Notes: generated by a model not told the origin, from the letters alone. Shown: positions 35,815 to 46,759, counted from the first letter of the stretch. The stretch is DNA of 64,000 nt from Pyxicephalus adspersus (GCF_032062135.1 NC_092860.1:157060274-157124273), one strand, 5' to 3'. Program-made: numbers and translations.

Positions 35815-36068
35815 ACCAGGCGGATCCCCGGGTCTGGCATCATATGCGTTTAGGTAGGCGCGTATGTAAAGAGATGAAATCAATTAACTCTTTTTAAACC
35901 TGAAAATATTAAGTCATGTAAAAATATGCTTATTTCTCAGCTAATATAAATGTTTAAAACATTTTAACAGCCCTGCAATTTGGTTGATAAATCGATCGAA
36001 GGCTTCCGGTTTTGGATCGCGAATACGAATGTGCGAGCTTCAGATTTTGCTTGGTGAATCAGCCCGAA
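35511..36068 (-). repeat. Dispersed repeat with internal (CA)n, copy A
   Basis: Reverse-complement copy of the element at 49926-51090. Shared words include 'tggtgaatcagcc' (outer end), 'tacgcgcctacctaaacgca', 'ggatcggatcaataaa'-like sequence and 'gcgcacaccaattgcatg'. Here the internal microsatellite is only about 32 bp of (CA)n at 35779-35812. Non-coding; superfamily unknown. Confidence 0.8.
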
Positions 36069-37396
36069 ACAGTCAGTGACCCAAAATGGAAATCACTAGT
36101 CATTCCAACATCTTCATACTGTTAGTGCCGTTTGATGCTCCCCAGGGGTGGGGCATTCCACACTCACAGAAAGTGGACCAAATAACATTGGGTGCTGGAC
36201 CTCGAAGTGGTGAGTCTGCAGAGTAATATGCATGCGCATGGATGCGTTCATTTGTCCATGCATGGCTGCACATAATGCCAGGCCTATAGTTACATGGAGG
36301 GTAAATGCAAATGCATGATGATATGTCCAGTATCCAACAAGGGTCTTGTTGTTCCAGACAAGTTTGGCAGTAAAGATTTTCTAGACTCAGAAAAGTCCTC
36401 ATAGTGTTGGTCATCAGATCTCTTTCTTCCTTCAGAAGAAATGAGCAAGCCAAGGATGAAGGTAATGGTGGCAGATGAAGTGTGCAGGCTGCAGGAGAAA
36501 ACTGTGGCTGGAGTGTACAGAACTTGGGCAGAAGATTCGGCTAGGGAGGCAGAGGGAGCCAGTAGATGATCAGCCACAATGACAATGTGTTGAAGATCTA
36601 AGATCTAGGTATCTTCAGGTTAAGCTCCATGGATAGTTGTGAGGACTCAGATATTGGTCAGGCAAACTGTCAGTAAGGAGGCAAAACATAATTGTGAGAA
36701 GACCAAGTCAGGAGATAGATGCAGAATATTATAGTTTGCAAGCCTTGAAAACATTCAAGGTGCAGAATCAAGGAACCGGCCTGGTCTTCACCCAAGTCTC
36801 TGAAGGTGAGAATGCTATCCTGTGGGATAAACAAAGCTGCAGCTCTCTCACTCCAAACATGCGTAGAACCTGAACCTTATCAATGCATTTTAAACTATTT
36901 TGAATGTTGAAAATAAAAATACTTTTATTTTTACTCTGTTGTGATAGGCCGTCATTGACAGTAGCTGCCAATCCTAAAACCAGACCCTTAAACAAGGCTG
37001 GGATCTTCATGGACAGGAAAAGGTGGCAGCAAATGTGTGCTCTCCTCTTCCTGTTCAAGAAGGACAATTTGTAGCCCTCCTCCCTATAGCAAAACTCCCC
37101 CCTCAAAGGTGTCAGGAGGAACCGTATGACCCCAATGATGTGAGGATGTGTAGGTTGTATGCTCTTCACATACAGGAACCATAACTCATACACTTCTGGT
37201 ACAGAGGGCAATTCAATAGACCTTTTTTTATTCTTTTTCAAGGCTTTTGGAGCTAAACTAGGACAAGGTCATGAAACCATTCTTGCAGATTCATGGGGTT
37301 TTTTTTTAAACTAAAACAAATTTGTTGTAAATCTATAATGTAGTCAGCACAAAATATTGTTCCTCACCCTTAAACCCAAATAAAATATAAGCGTGT
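36069..37396. other. Upstream flank of the intact GT92 gene
   Basis: A minus-strand open frame of 157 codons (37241-36768) is the only sizeable ORF. It has no domain I recognise, so I do not call it a gene. The non-coding first exon of the GT92 gene must lie upstream of 37465, but I could not locate it. Confidence 0.45.
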
Positions 37397-37449
37397 CCTC
37401 TGTACAGCGCTGTAAAACATGTTGGTGAATTTACATTCATTCTGATTTT

Positions 37450-37465
37450 TTCCTTATTTTTGCAG
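37450..37465 (+). promoter_or_regulatory. Splice acceptor before the GT92 coding exon
   Basis: Pyrimidine tract 'tttttccttatttttgcag' ends with AG at 37464-37465, 14 nt before the ATG. Matching acceptors precede both pseudogene copies at 7275 and 28354. This supports a gene with a non-coding first exon and the entire coding region in one exon. Confidence 0.75.
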
Positions 37466-37479
37466 CTGAAGAGACTAGA

Positions 37480-38733
37480 ATGCAGAAACCTTCTAGATGC
37501 ATTTTCTGCATGCTCTCCTTACTTGTGTATTTTGCCGTCATTCTTTACTCCTACGATGTAGAATTCAATCATACGATACAGAAGAGAATTCAGGAACTTC
37601 ACATTGCCAGAGAAACCATTATAGCTCTGGATAATCGAACATTCATCATCGCTCCATATTATGAGCCTAGACTTGGCCAATCAGTCCGGGTCATCGCCAT
37701 CATCCATATATCTGTGAAAGAACTCTATTGCATCTTCCATTGTTCCACCAATCAGAACATGTCAGTTAGGGCAAATATAGGTCTTCACAGTGACAGGTTT
37801 GGGTTCCCATATGGAACGGCGGATCTTCTATGTTCAGAGCCCCCTGGTTGTGTTTACATGTACATGAGTTTCTTTTCACCCGATTCCACAGACACAAATC
37901 AGAACTTCCTGTTTTTAGTCGAAAACAATCCACCACAGCAAATCTCCTCCAATTTCAGAGTCTGTATTTCTACTTTATATGGAAACTACAGCAATGTCCT
38001 CCAAATGGTGCAGAGTATTGAGATGTACAAAATTCTGGGGGCTTCTACAGTCACCATCTATAACACCAGCTGTGCTCCGGATGTAGATAAGGTGTTACGC
38101 CATTACATTCATGAAGGAACTGTAGATGTGGTGCCATGGCCAATAGACCGCTATCTTCAGACATCCAACAAATGGCGATTTGTCAAAGGACTCACTTCTC
38201 AGATTGGTTATTTTGGACAAACCGCAGCCCTAAATGATTGTATATACAGGAATATGTTCAAAAGTAAGTTTGTTCTCCTCAATGATATTGATGAAATTAT
38301 TCTTCCAGTCAAGGACTGGGACTGGCCTTCACTAATGAAGAATCTCCAGAATAAATATCCATACACAAGTATCTTCGGCATAGAGAATCACGTCTATCCC
38401 ACTCCAGTTAACGCTTCCGAATTTGATCTTTGGCCTCATGTTCCAGGGGTCAATATTCTCCGCCATGCTCCTCGGGAACCTATTAATTGGAATCTCTTCA
38501 ATGGCCGCAAATTGATTGTGAACCCCAGAGAGGTATTTCAGACCTCCATCCACTCAGTTCTAAAGCACAGAGGAAGGTCGGAGAATCTAGCACAAGATAC
38601 GGCCATCACCTTTCATTGTAAACACAAAAATTCGGAAAAGGAGCTCATTCCAGATGATATATTGCGGAGATACAATATGTCCTTAGTGCCCAATGTGGAC
38701 AAAGTGATTCAGAGACTTTTTCCCCATCAATAG
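37480..38733 (+). CDS. Glycosyltransferase family 92 protein (GT92), intact copy
   Basis: A 417-residue single-exon coding region. Residues 8-25 form a hydrophobic signal anchor after a short basic N-terminus, giving a type II Golgi-type topology. The stem and N-terminal domain (about 30-155) carries 'LDNRTFIIAPYYEPRLG' and the Cys-rich 'LYCIFHCSTNQ'. The catalytic GT92 domain runs from about 159 ('RVCISTLYGNYSNVLQ') to 395, with the DXD-type metal/nucleotide-sugar motif DID at 269-271 in 'LLNDIDEIILP'. N-glycosylation sequons lie at 30, 52, 93, 195, 311 and 399. The family includes C. elegans GALT-1 and the pigeon beta-1,4-galactosyltransferase acting on galactose. A galactosyltransferase acting on N- or O-glycans is therefore likely, but donor and acceptor are inferred. 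The ATG at 37480 is the first after the acceptor and aligns with the lost start of copy 2. No lesions were seen. Neighbouring paralogues at 7.3, 28.4 and 41.2 kb are broken, so this may be the only working copy in the window. Confidence 0.93.
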   Translation: MQKPSRCIFCMLSLLVYFAVILYSYDVEFNHTIQKRIQELHIARETIIALDNRTFIIAPYYEPRLGQSVRVIAIIHISVKELYCIFHCSTNQNMSVRANIGLHSDRFGFPYGTADLLCSEPPGCVYMYMSFFSPDSTDTNQNFLFLVENNPPQQISSNFRVCISTLYGNYSNVLQMVQSIEMYKILGASTVTIYNTSCAPDVDKVLRHYIHEGTVDVVPWPIDRYLQTSNKWRFVKGLTSQIGYFGQTAALNDCIYRNMFKSKFVLLNDIDEIILPVKDWDWPSLMKNLQNKYPYTSIFGIENHVYPTPVNASEFDLWPHVPGVNILRHAPREPINWNLFNGRKLIVNPREVFQTSIHSVLKHRGRSENLAQDTAITFHCKHKNSEKELIPDDILRRYNMSLVPNVDKVIQRLFPHQ

Positions 38734-38895
38734 CTCCCCTTCCGTACTCTGGTATATATAGAATTCTGTATGGACATGATTTGCATATTAATGAGAAATG
38801 CCCAGTTCAGAGTTGTATGTTTATGACTATGAAAATGTAAAGGCTCATTAAACACGGACAAATATGTTCCTCTTGGACTCCCATCTGTGGAGCCT

Positions 38896-38901
38896 AATAA
38901 A
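38896..38901 (+). promoter_or_regulatory. Polyadenylation signal of the GT92 gene
   Basis: AATAAA about 163 bp after the stop, in sequence conserved with copy 2 (signal at 29781). A second overlapping AATAAA starts at 38900. Conservation of the 'ctcccatctgtggag' block just upstream supports this as the true 3' end. Confidence 0.7.
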
Positions 38902-38909
38902 TAAAACAA

Positions 38910-41209
38910 AACTTTCTGAGCATTAAGTGCATCATTTGCTCTTTGGTGATTTACCTCATTGGGTTTAATGAACTCCAAGTACTTCAAGTCCGAAAGGTTT
39001 CCATTGAGATCAGAGGCCAGGCCTACTGCAAGGTATCTGTATAGTTCAATGTCTGCTGAACACACCAAGCACACATACCAAGCAATGGGTAATATCAGTT
39101 ACTACCATGGCCACTCAAGGTCAATTACTAGTTTCAGCATTATACACTGATCCAATCAAGGAAACGTGGCAATACTTAAATGAGTTCATCTTTAGCACAC
39201 GGCACTCCATCTCCAAGCATAACATTCCTGTGACAATGGAACCACCATAAACAATTTGGAAAATACCAGACCTTACCCTGATCATTCCCAATCTCTGATG
39301 GGACACCAACCAGTCACACACCTACTCTCCACCTCGGCAGACTTCCCTTTTAACAAGTTATAAAATATGATCCTTGTTTCATCTGCACGTTTGTTGGAAC
39401 TGATTAACATTAATTAAAATTCATTGTAACAGTTTTATTTTAATGTATTTTGAATGAAGCATGGCAACCACTATGGAGGAGATTTAAATGTTGGAGTACC
39501 AGGAATATCCTGGCAGATCTCACGCATTAATAAGGGGGAAAGTTGTATACCTCCCCCCTCATTTTTGCACCTCAACAGATTCTAGGTATATAACAATTGG
39601 CCCTATTGGCTCCATTACTGTATGTACACAAGTCAGTAGGGAAGGTTGATGTATTGTTAACATTCTGTGACCCCCACCCTCTGCTGCTTTATTTGGGGGT
39701 TTGCAAGGCCCATCTACCAATAGCCATCTAATCAAACCACTGGGTGCAATAACAATCCCACAATCCCCATCGTGTTACACAATCAATCAGTCAGGAAGAT
39801 TTAACTATTCCCTTTATTCATCTGTTAGTCAAGGAACCAATGGAGATAAGGCAAACTGGCTCTCACCTGCAGCTTACTCATACGGAGCTCTGCTAATTCA
39901 TTTTACCTAAATGGCAAAAATAAGCAAAAGTTGGAGTCAGTGGTGTAAAAAGAAGTCCAATGCCTCCAATCTTGCTTCCTTCCACTGGGTTTCACTCTGT
40001 CTATGTGTGCTCTCTATGTTGAGCCCTTTCTACACAATATGGAGGGGCATTGTTGTAGACTTTTCTTTTTGTCACAAGTCATTGTGTTGGAAACGTACTC
40101 ATATTGTGCACAGCAACTGCTCACAGGATTGATAATCTGAACCCTCAGAGAGAGTGGTCTGTGGAGGAAGCAGGGGTACCCTGGCTTTAGGGTAATATAT
40201 CATGTTTACTGTCTTCATTTCCCTGACACTGAGATGATGAAGAAGCCAACCAGTCCACAAGAAGTTTAGCTGGGAAGAAAACGCCTCCAACTAACTTGTG
40301 AAAACTATTCTGTAGCCATGACCATAAGATCTTTACAATCCTATACCGACCTCACTCCTCATCTCGTCTTTATCATTTTTTGTCTTATCTCCTCCACAGA
40401 CTAAAGAAATTTAGGATTCTACACCTAGCCAGTTTCTCCTCTTCCTATTGTGCCTCCTGCACATCAAGCCTCAAAATCCTACACTAGGCTCAGTCCTTCT
40501 CTTGTTTTTTTTTCATCAGAGCCATCAAATTTTCAGGACCCCACCTGTGCTACTCACCTATCCTCGTTGCATCTTGGGTGCTGCCAACCTTTTTCATTTC
40601 TTCTTCTTCATTCCAGTTTTCAGCCATCTTGATTGGCTGTACTGGGCTGATAAAACTCTTGAACAGATGTACAGGAATTCATTCAATGGTGGTATGCATA
40701 AGGGTAGAAGGTTTCCCATTCTAAGCAGAAGACACAAAAAATCCAGGTCAGGATCACCCCAATTGTTTTTGTCTACTGTTTTTCACCAAATTTTAACACC
40801 AATAATTTTTGTGTTAGATCCTCTAAGATAGAGATACCTAGTGGTGTGATAAGTACACTTTAGGATACCTACACCCAAAACATGGTGGAGTGTAGTACAG
40901 TGCACACTACCTGCACCCATATCTTGGTGTAATGTACAAGAAACACATCCAGTGGTAAAAGACTATAGGTGTTCTTATGATTTTGTACAAGATGGCAACA
41001 TTTAGTGAGCAAAGCACAGTGCACTACAGGACACCTACATCCATCTCATCTAATGGCAGAGTGTAGTACAGAACAGAATATCTTCATCCACATTTTGGGG
41101 TTGTCTGCTGTTGAATGGGGGGCCATCTAGTGATATGCTGAGAATAGGTATGTTGTCTGTGTATGGACTGTCATCCAATCGGGATGGAAATGAACAGCTC
41201 ATTGTCAAT
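38910..41209. other. 3' flank of the intact GT92 gene, no further gene
   Basis: From about 40320 the sequence matches unit A. 38910-40320 has only short ORFs without recognisable domains. 40830-41140 has degenerate 'acctagtggtg' repeats. Confidence 0.5.
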
Positions 41210-41310
41210 AACTCTGGATGTAACCTGATATCTCATGTTCCCAGAGTCAACACTCTTCACCGTAACTTATTATTATTGGAAAGTCCTTAATGAACAATAA
41301 ATGACTGCAT
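41210..41310 (+). pseudogene. GT92 relic, copy 4 (about 100 bp)
   Basis: 'aactctggatgtaacctgat' then 'ctcatgttcccagagtcaac' and 'actcttcaccgtaactta', then 'ttggaaagtccttaatgaac'. These align with copy 1 at about 8010-8120 ('agctctggattcgacttgtg', 'cccatgtttctggggtcaat', 'ttggaaagtctttaacgatc'). This is the region after the DID motif, near residues 310-345 of the intact protein. It has stops and small deletions, and nothing before or after is recognisable. It is closer to copy 1 than to copies 2 and 3. Confidence 0.78.
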
Positions 41311-41985
41311 CAAAATTCATTCATTTATTTGGCTGGGACTTGTTAAAACAAAATGTTAGTTAAAAATGATATGCAGGAAATACAAAGGGTTCACCTTCAT
41401 GCCCACATTGTTCAGCATATCCATGGTATTACTCACGGAATCATTGGCACTCCTGCGGCCAGACATGAGCTGTGTCATGATAATTACCCTGAAAAAATAA
41501 CATTTGTAGATTCAGAAAGGATTCACATAATTCCAGGAGCCGGGGACATAAACTGAAATTTGTTACAGAAAGAAACAACTGGATTTATGTGCTGAAAGCG
41601 ATATTTACACCCGAGTGAATGACACCTCCAGCTTGGAATCCTTCTTATAATTAGCTGGGATCATTATTGGAATTTGTGTTGTGACTCATTGCGGTATGAA
41701 AGGCTGGGACTCACTGTTATAATTAGTTACATGATATCACACATGTTAGTGTTAAATATTATATATGTTGTATATGTGTTTGTGTCATTTTTTACCGGTG
41801 CTTTCTTTTTAGGTTTTCATTGTTACCTGTACACCGATCTTTATAGAACAGGATTTGAATCTCTTTATGGTTTGGAATAGGTGCCTTCCATCTCATATTG
41901 TCTATTCCTATTTATAGGAGCCCCTCTTTATTTATAATTATTTTATTATTATATATACCATTTAAGGTGTTTATTGCTGGCCGAG
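41311..41985. other. Intergenic, no gene recognised
   Basis: No supported feature up to the target-site duplication of the cdv3 retrocopy. Confidence 0.5.
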
Positions 41986-42000
41986 TGTGAATTTAGTTTT
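41986..42000. repeat. Left target-site duplication of the cdv3 retrocopy
   Basis: 15-bp 'tgtgaatttagtttt', identical to 46038-46052. Its TTTT end followed by AATAAA at the far side (46053) matches the L1 endonuclease consensus TTTT/AA. Confidence 0.9.
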
Positions 42001-42845
42001 TAGTTTTCAATTTTAAATTTTATTAATGTCACAGATTTCTTTTTTTGTCCAGTCCATGCCTGAGACACCTTTTAATGGACAATTCAACTACCCATCACAC
42101 AGCATGATAAAAACCAGAGATTCACATGTTCAGTTACGTAGTCTCTAAAAATGGGACCAGAACTGCTTAAAAAACTTAAGTCTAAATTTGCCAAGTGAAA
42201 ATTTACTTGTTGCAGTCTACCACGCATTCCACATAAATACCTTCATCCTTTGTTTTATAAATTAGATATCTGCAATATAGACCTATTGTTGGTTGGCAAT
42301 GATTTGGACTGTTCACAGTTCAGTGCAGGCTGTGAAGGAACCTTCCTTGTACTCTCTAAGCGCAATTCAAAATATCTAAAATATTCTGGAACAAAAAAAA
42401 ATATAGGGAGGATCAGTTGATAATTAAAATTTCAGCATTTAATGGAAAGCCTTAGTTGTTTGATACTTGCAAAGGAAGAAAAATGCTTAGGGAAAAGGGG
42501 GATGGTAAACTATGGAACACTAATACCTGTCATTTCAGGTAACACTGACCAAGCTGACTCTTGAAGGTTCATCTATACACAGACCTTACTCAAAGAATGT
42601 ATTTAAAAATATACAAGCAAGGTAAAAGCCATTCCATTCTATGACCTGGGGTAAAATGCCAGATCAGTATTCAGTCATAAGCAACAGAACAGATATTTCA
42701 CAATTTTTCCCATTAGTTATTACATTTCAAAGAAGCACAGCAGCTAAAATGCAGTATACTCAAATCACAAGCATTGTTCTTGGCATCTAGTGTGGCAGTC
42801 ACATCCTTTTCAGAAAATTGCTACAGATCTACTGGTAAGTCAAAT

Positions 42846-42931
42846 ATTATTATTATTATTATTATTATTAATAAACAGGATTTATATAGCGCCAACATAT
42901 TACGCAGCGCTGTACATTAAATAGGATATAG
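42846..42931 (-). repeat. SINE 3' tail in the retrocopy 3' UTR
   Basis: (TTA)n followed by 'aacaggatttatatagcgcc' and 'acgcagcgctgtacattaaa'. Reverse orientation of the tail at 46760, truncated. Confidence 0.8.
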
Positions 42932-44149
42932 TATGCACAGGGGCCCACGTGATAGATCCATGCAAAGTCAGTGTTCACTAAATAGAAATTCCAAAAACAG
43001 CAAACCTGTAGAAGGAGAAATATTGACTATTCAAAGTGATGAAACAGCCCCCCCCCAACACCACCAATAAAAAACAAAAAAAACATTAAATTTACTCTAA
43101 AAACCATTTTGTTGTAATTACCAGCCATGATTTACATTCACTGAATTGGCCCTTTTTACTCATGCCATGAAAAGCTGACAGTAGGAGCTCACACACAACA
43201 AAGCACCGGATGATGGCGGCAGTGACACCCCCTCTATGTAGCACAAATGATCACCAATCTTCCCAAAGTTTGCTAAAAAGTAGGTATGCGGGTTCCTGGG
43301 AAAAGGTGGGGAAAGAAGTGGGTGCAGAACTACTGCTGCAAGATATCAAAGGTCTTGTGAACGGTCAGCAAATACTTCTCATTACGTGGGTCTCTTCAAT
43401 CACTTACACACTTTTTATAATGTAACAAATAAACACATCTTTTAAACATTCCCCCATGTTATGCCACTGTATTCCTTGTCACTAAAATCTACCATACTGA
43501 AATCAGAAAGTCACTGCTTACATAACTTCCATGTGCTCTGGAGCAACAAATGGAACTCTAGTTACCCCATTCAATACTTTCCTCCTCCTACAGACTAGCT
43601 GTACATATCACTTGGAAAACATTTAAACTTCTGCCAATGTTAGGCTAAATTTCAGTTTAGTTGGCATATAATGTGCCAAGCTGAAGCATTTTCAGTCAGG
43701 CAGACTGGTGAACACTTGTCTTGTAGGAGCGATGGAGTGTGTGGAATGAGTGGTTAGAGTCACAGATATAGGAATGGTAAAGCAAGAAAAAATATGTGGT
43801 TTAGCTTTACACTGGGAAACAGGAGCGTTAAAGAAGAACTGTTCTTTGTATAAATCAGCCATTACAAAAATGATAAATACATCTCCATCCCCAACTAAAA
43901 GGTCAAAGCCCATCGAAGAAACACTATAGTTCCTGCATATACCTTTGTAAAGGCAAGTTGTTTTGAAAGGACACTCATACCACAATGAATAAAGTCTTGT
44001 TCCCACAAACACTACTGCAGAGCAGGTTCTACCATGATTCTAGCAGCTGGAACACAATTTGACAAACACAAACTCCACTAACAATGTTGCATGACACTCC
44101 ATGGGGAGATCAAATGAAAAAGTTGCCATACATACAAATTAGAAGTGTT

Positions 44150-44240
44150 ACCGTGTTTCCCTGAAAATAAGACACTGTCTCCCAAAAGCACACTAGGTCT
44201 TATTTTCGGGGTAGGTCTTATTTTCGGGGAAACACAGTAG
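44150..44240. repeat. Short palindromic MITE
   Basis: About 90 bp with inverted ends: left 'accgtgtttccctgaaaata' and right 'attttcggggaaacacagt'. 'gtcttattttcgggg' occurs twice on the right side. It carries no coding sequence and its superfamily is uncertain. Confidence 0.7.
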
Positions 44241-45293
44241 CTTCTTTTAACTTGGAGATTCTACATATAGTTGTGACTGTCAAAATAGGAATCTGGACAT
44301 AGAATTGTAAAAATCTTTTACCCCCATATCCATTGTGCGAGATGAACCAAGTACCCAACAAGTTCTGTCATTACCCACAAGCTGGATACCATCAGCAGCT
44401 TGTGTATGTATGACCCTTTCATGTGACAGCACTTTTGGGGAGAAATTGGAGGGATGGTGGTTTTTGACTGCTATTCTGTGCTCAGCAAAAGGAAGATCAA
44501 CATGTTGCAGAATAAAGAAGTTACAGGTTTGCAGTGCTCCTCAATCATGCCAGAAATCCTACAAGTTGGAGTTCAATGTATCCAACAGTATTTTTTGAGA
44601 ACGGTATAATGGTGGAGCGCAGTTATGGCATTGCAGTAGAAACCATGCCAGTTCTCAATATATCTGGTAGCTTTTTTTTTTCTTTCTTGCTTTGTAACCC
44701 TTTAAAAAAGGTAACAAACTACAGCTTTGCACTAGACTATATATAGACCCATGTCAATTACCCATCCTAAGAAATAATAAAAAGGTCACTTAAATGATTG
44801 ACACAAAGCAGACTATGGTAAAATGTGATGCAATGTTTTGTTTTAATAGCCCTGCCCAAACAGAAAGGAGCCATTTCAAACATACAATCTCTGCTTTATC
44901 CAAGACGGCAATCCTTGTGGTGTCCGCCATGAGCATAGCAAAACTGAGGTAGTCAACCTTGTGCAGGCTCAGCGTAACAGATTTGAATGATTGCTGCTAT
45001 TTCATTCTCTTTTTAGATGAGTTGTTTGAACACAACTTGATTCTTGTTCAGCTGGTAGTGTCTAATAAAAGACATGTGTTCCCACAACAAGGAAGCAGGG
45101 AAGAATGCGTAGCATTGCAAGTGTTAAGATGATTCTGTAAAGTTTTTGAACATTGTTGGATCCAGTCATTTGCATCATCCAGTGCGCTGTGCAGTAGATC
45201 AGATAGTTCAGATGATCTCATTCAAGAGCTGTAGTTTGTGTACCTTAGTGGGCAATATATCGAAGATCTTTTTTAAACTGTTTTTTTAGGGCT

Positions 45294-45982
45294 TTACTGT
45301 TCACCTAGAACAGCATACTGGTTGTCCAACTGAAGTCGGAGAGCCTGGTTCTTTGCCGCTTCTTCTCTGGCACGGGTTTTATGCTTAACTATCTCAAAGG
45401 TCTTCTCCATTTCTTTATCTCTGCGGGACTCTATATGCTTGGCAGTGGCTTGTAGTGATGGGAACTGGGTATCACTAAAAATTTCTGGAGGGTCCTGGGG
45501 TCTCCGTGGTGTAGTAGACACTCTAGCAGCAGGGGGTCTATATACACCACTGGGCTGTACAGGTTCTTCAACTTCAGTAACAAGATTTACAGTTGGCTGA
45601 GGAGCTGCAGCCTTATTCCAAGGCCCCTGTGACTTGTCTGCGCCAGAACCACCTGCCTCTTCCCAATCGGCTCCTTGTTCTTCCTTCTTTTCATTTTCGT
45701 CATCTTCCTTTTCGTTGCTTATCTGTAATGACTGAATCCTAAGTCCACTGTAATCAACTTCTTTTTGTTCAAATTCTTTCCATTCATCATCTTCCTTCTC
45801 CTGCTGGCCTTGTCCTTCTTCATGCTCTTGGGCCCTCCACCCAGAGATACTAACGAGGGCTGAGAGGCGTCCGGCGGCCTCGTAGCTCCCCTGCTGGCGG
45901 CTACACTGCCCTTATCTTTCTTCTTCTTTTTGTCCTGTTTGGCGAAGAAATTGTCCAAGCTCCTCCCCTCAGGCTCAGCCAT
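45294..45982 (-). pseudogene. cdv3: CDV3 homologue, processed pseudogene coding part
   Basis: CDV3 is a conserved, disordered, mainly cytoplasmic vertebrate protein of unclear function. On the minus strand the ATG at 45982 starts 'MAEPEGRSLDNFFAKQDKKK', matching the CDV3 N-terminus. After a frame change near 45840 the reading continues through 'DDEWKEFEQKEVDYSGLR', 'SGVYRPPAARVSTTPRRP', 'PPEIFSDTQFPSLQATAKH' and 'KNQALRLQLDNQYAVLGEQ', the C-terminus, with the stop at 45294-45296. The span of 689 nt is not a multiple of three, which confirms a net one-base shift. No introns are present although the parent gene has several. Apart from the frameshift it is well preserved, so the insertion is fairly young. 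Confidence 0.93.
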
Positions 45983-46037
45983 GGCGGTGATGGAAGTGAC
46001 ACACGACGGAGGAGGCTTCTGGCCAGGTAAGCGCGAC

Positions 46038-46052
46038 TGTGAATTTAGTTTT
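46038..46052. repeat. Right target-site duplication of the cdv3 retrocopy
   Basis: Identical to 41986-42000 and followed by AATAAAAG, giving the intact target TTTT/AATA. Confidence 0.9.
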
Positions 46053-46150
46053 AATAAAAGATCTTGCAATCATATAATAAAACTGAATATTTCAAATATT
46101 TACAGAATAGAAAAATAAAAGGCACTGTTGGGTTAGCACAATTTTATTTA

Positions 46151-46754
46151 NNNNNNNNNNNNNNNNNNNNNNNNNNNNNNNNNNNNNNNNNNNNNNNNNN
46201 NNNNNNNNNNNNNNNNNNNNNNNNNNNNNNNNNNNNNNNNNNNNNNNNNNNNNNNNNNNNNNNNNNNNNNNNNNNNNNNNNNNNNNNNNNNNNNNNNNNN
46301 NNNNNNNNNNNNNNNNNNNNNNNNNNNNNNNNNNNNNNNNNNNNNNNNNNNNNNNNNNNNNNNNNNNNNNNNNNNNNNNNNNNNNNNNNNNNNNNNNNNN
46401 NNNNNNNNNNNNNNNNNNNNNNNNNNNNNNNNNNNNNNNNNNNNNNNNNNNNNNNNNNNNNNNNNNNNNNNNNNNNNNNNNNNNNNNNNNNNNNNNNNNN
46501 NNNNNNNNNNNNNNNNNNNNNNNNNNNNNNNNNNNNNNNNNNNNNNNNNNNNNNNNNNNNNNNNNNNNNNNNNNNNNNNNNNNNNNNNNNNNNNNNNNNN
46601 NNNNNNNNNNNNNNNNNNNNNNNNNNNNNNNNNNNNNNNNNNNNNNNNNNNNNNNNNNNNNNNNNNNNNNNNNNNNNNNNNNNNNNNNNNNNNNNNNNNN
46701 NNNNNNNNNNNNNNNNNNNNNNNNNNNNNNNNNNNNNNNNNNNNNNNNNNNNNN
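46151..46754. other. Assembly gap (N)
   Basis: 604 undetermined bases inside the 5' LTR, next to a SINE tail; probably hides the rest of the SINE or another insertion. Confidence 0.99.
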
Positions 46755-46759
46755 AAATT

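Larger units (their letters stand above)
37397..41145 (+). repeat. Segmental duplication unit B (intact GT92 gene and 3' flank)
   Basis: Counterpart of 28286-32280. The pre-acceptor word is 'tgtacagcgctgtaaaacat'. Downstream landmarks are 'tgtcttatctcctccacag' (40383), 'gccatcaaattttcagga' (40521) and 'gtgtagtacagtgcacacta' (40891). The unit lacks the SINE tail and 27-bp array present in unit A. Confidence 0.8.
42001..46037 (-). mobile_element. cdv3: Full-length cdv3 processed retrocopy (L1-mediated)
   Basis: Intronless copy of a cdv3 mRNA, minus strand. It comprises a 55-nt 5' UTR (46037-45983), the coding region (45982-45294), a roughly 3.3 kb 3' UTR and an AATAAA near 42030, followed by a decayed A-rich tail next to the left duplication. 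It is flanked by perfect 15-bp direct repeats. All exons are fused, which marks it as a retrocopy. The length (4.04 kb) and the presence of the 5' UTR indicate near-complete reverse transcription. Later events inside it include a SINE tail (42846-42931) and a small MITE (44150-44240), although these could also have been present in the parent 3' UTR. Confidence 0.92.

Noticed and set aside
36768..37241. 157-codon minus-strand ORF upstream of the GT92 gene
   Set aside because: No domain, no promoter or splice context, and no paralogue in the other duplication unit; treated as chance.
45294..46069. Functional cdv3 gene
   Set aside because: The coding region is intronless, has a net one-base frameshift near 45840 and is bounded by 15-bp target duplications; a processed pseudogene explains all three.
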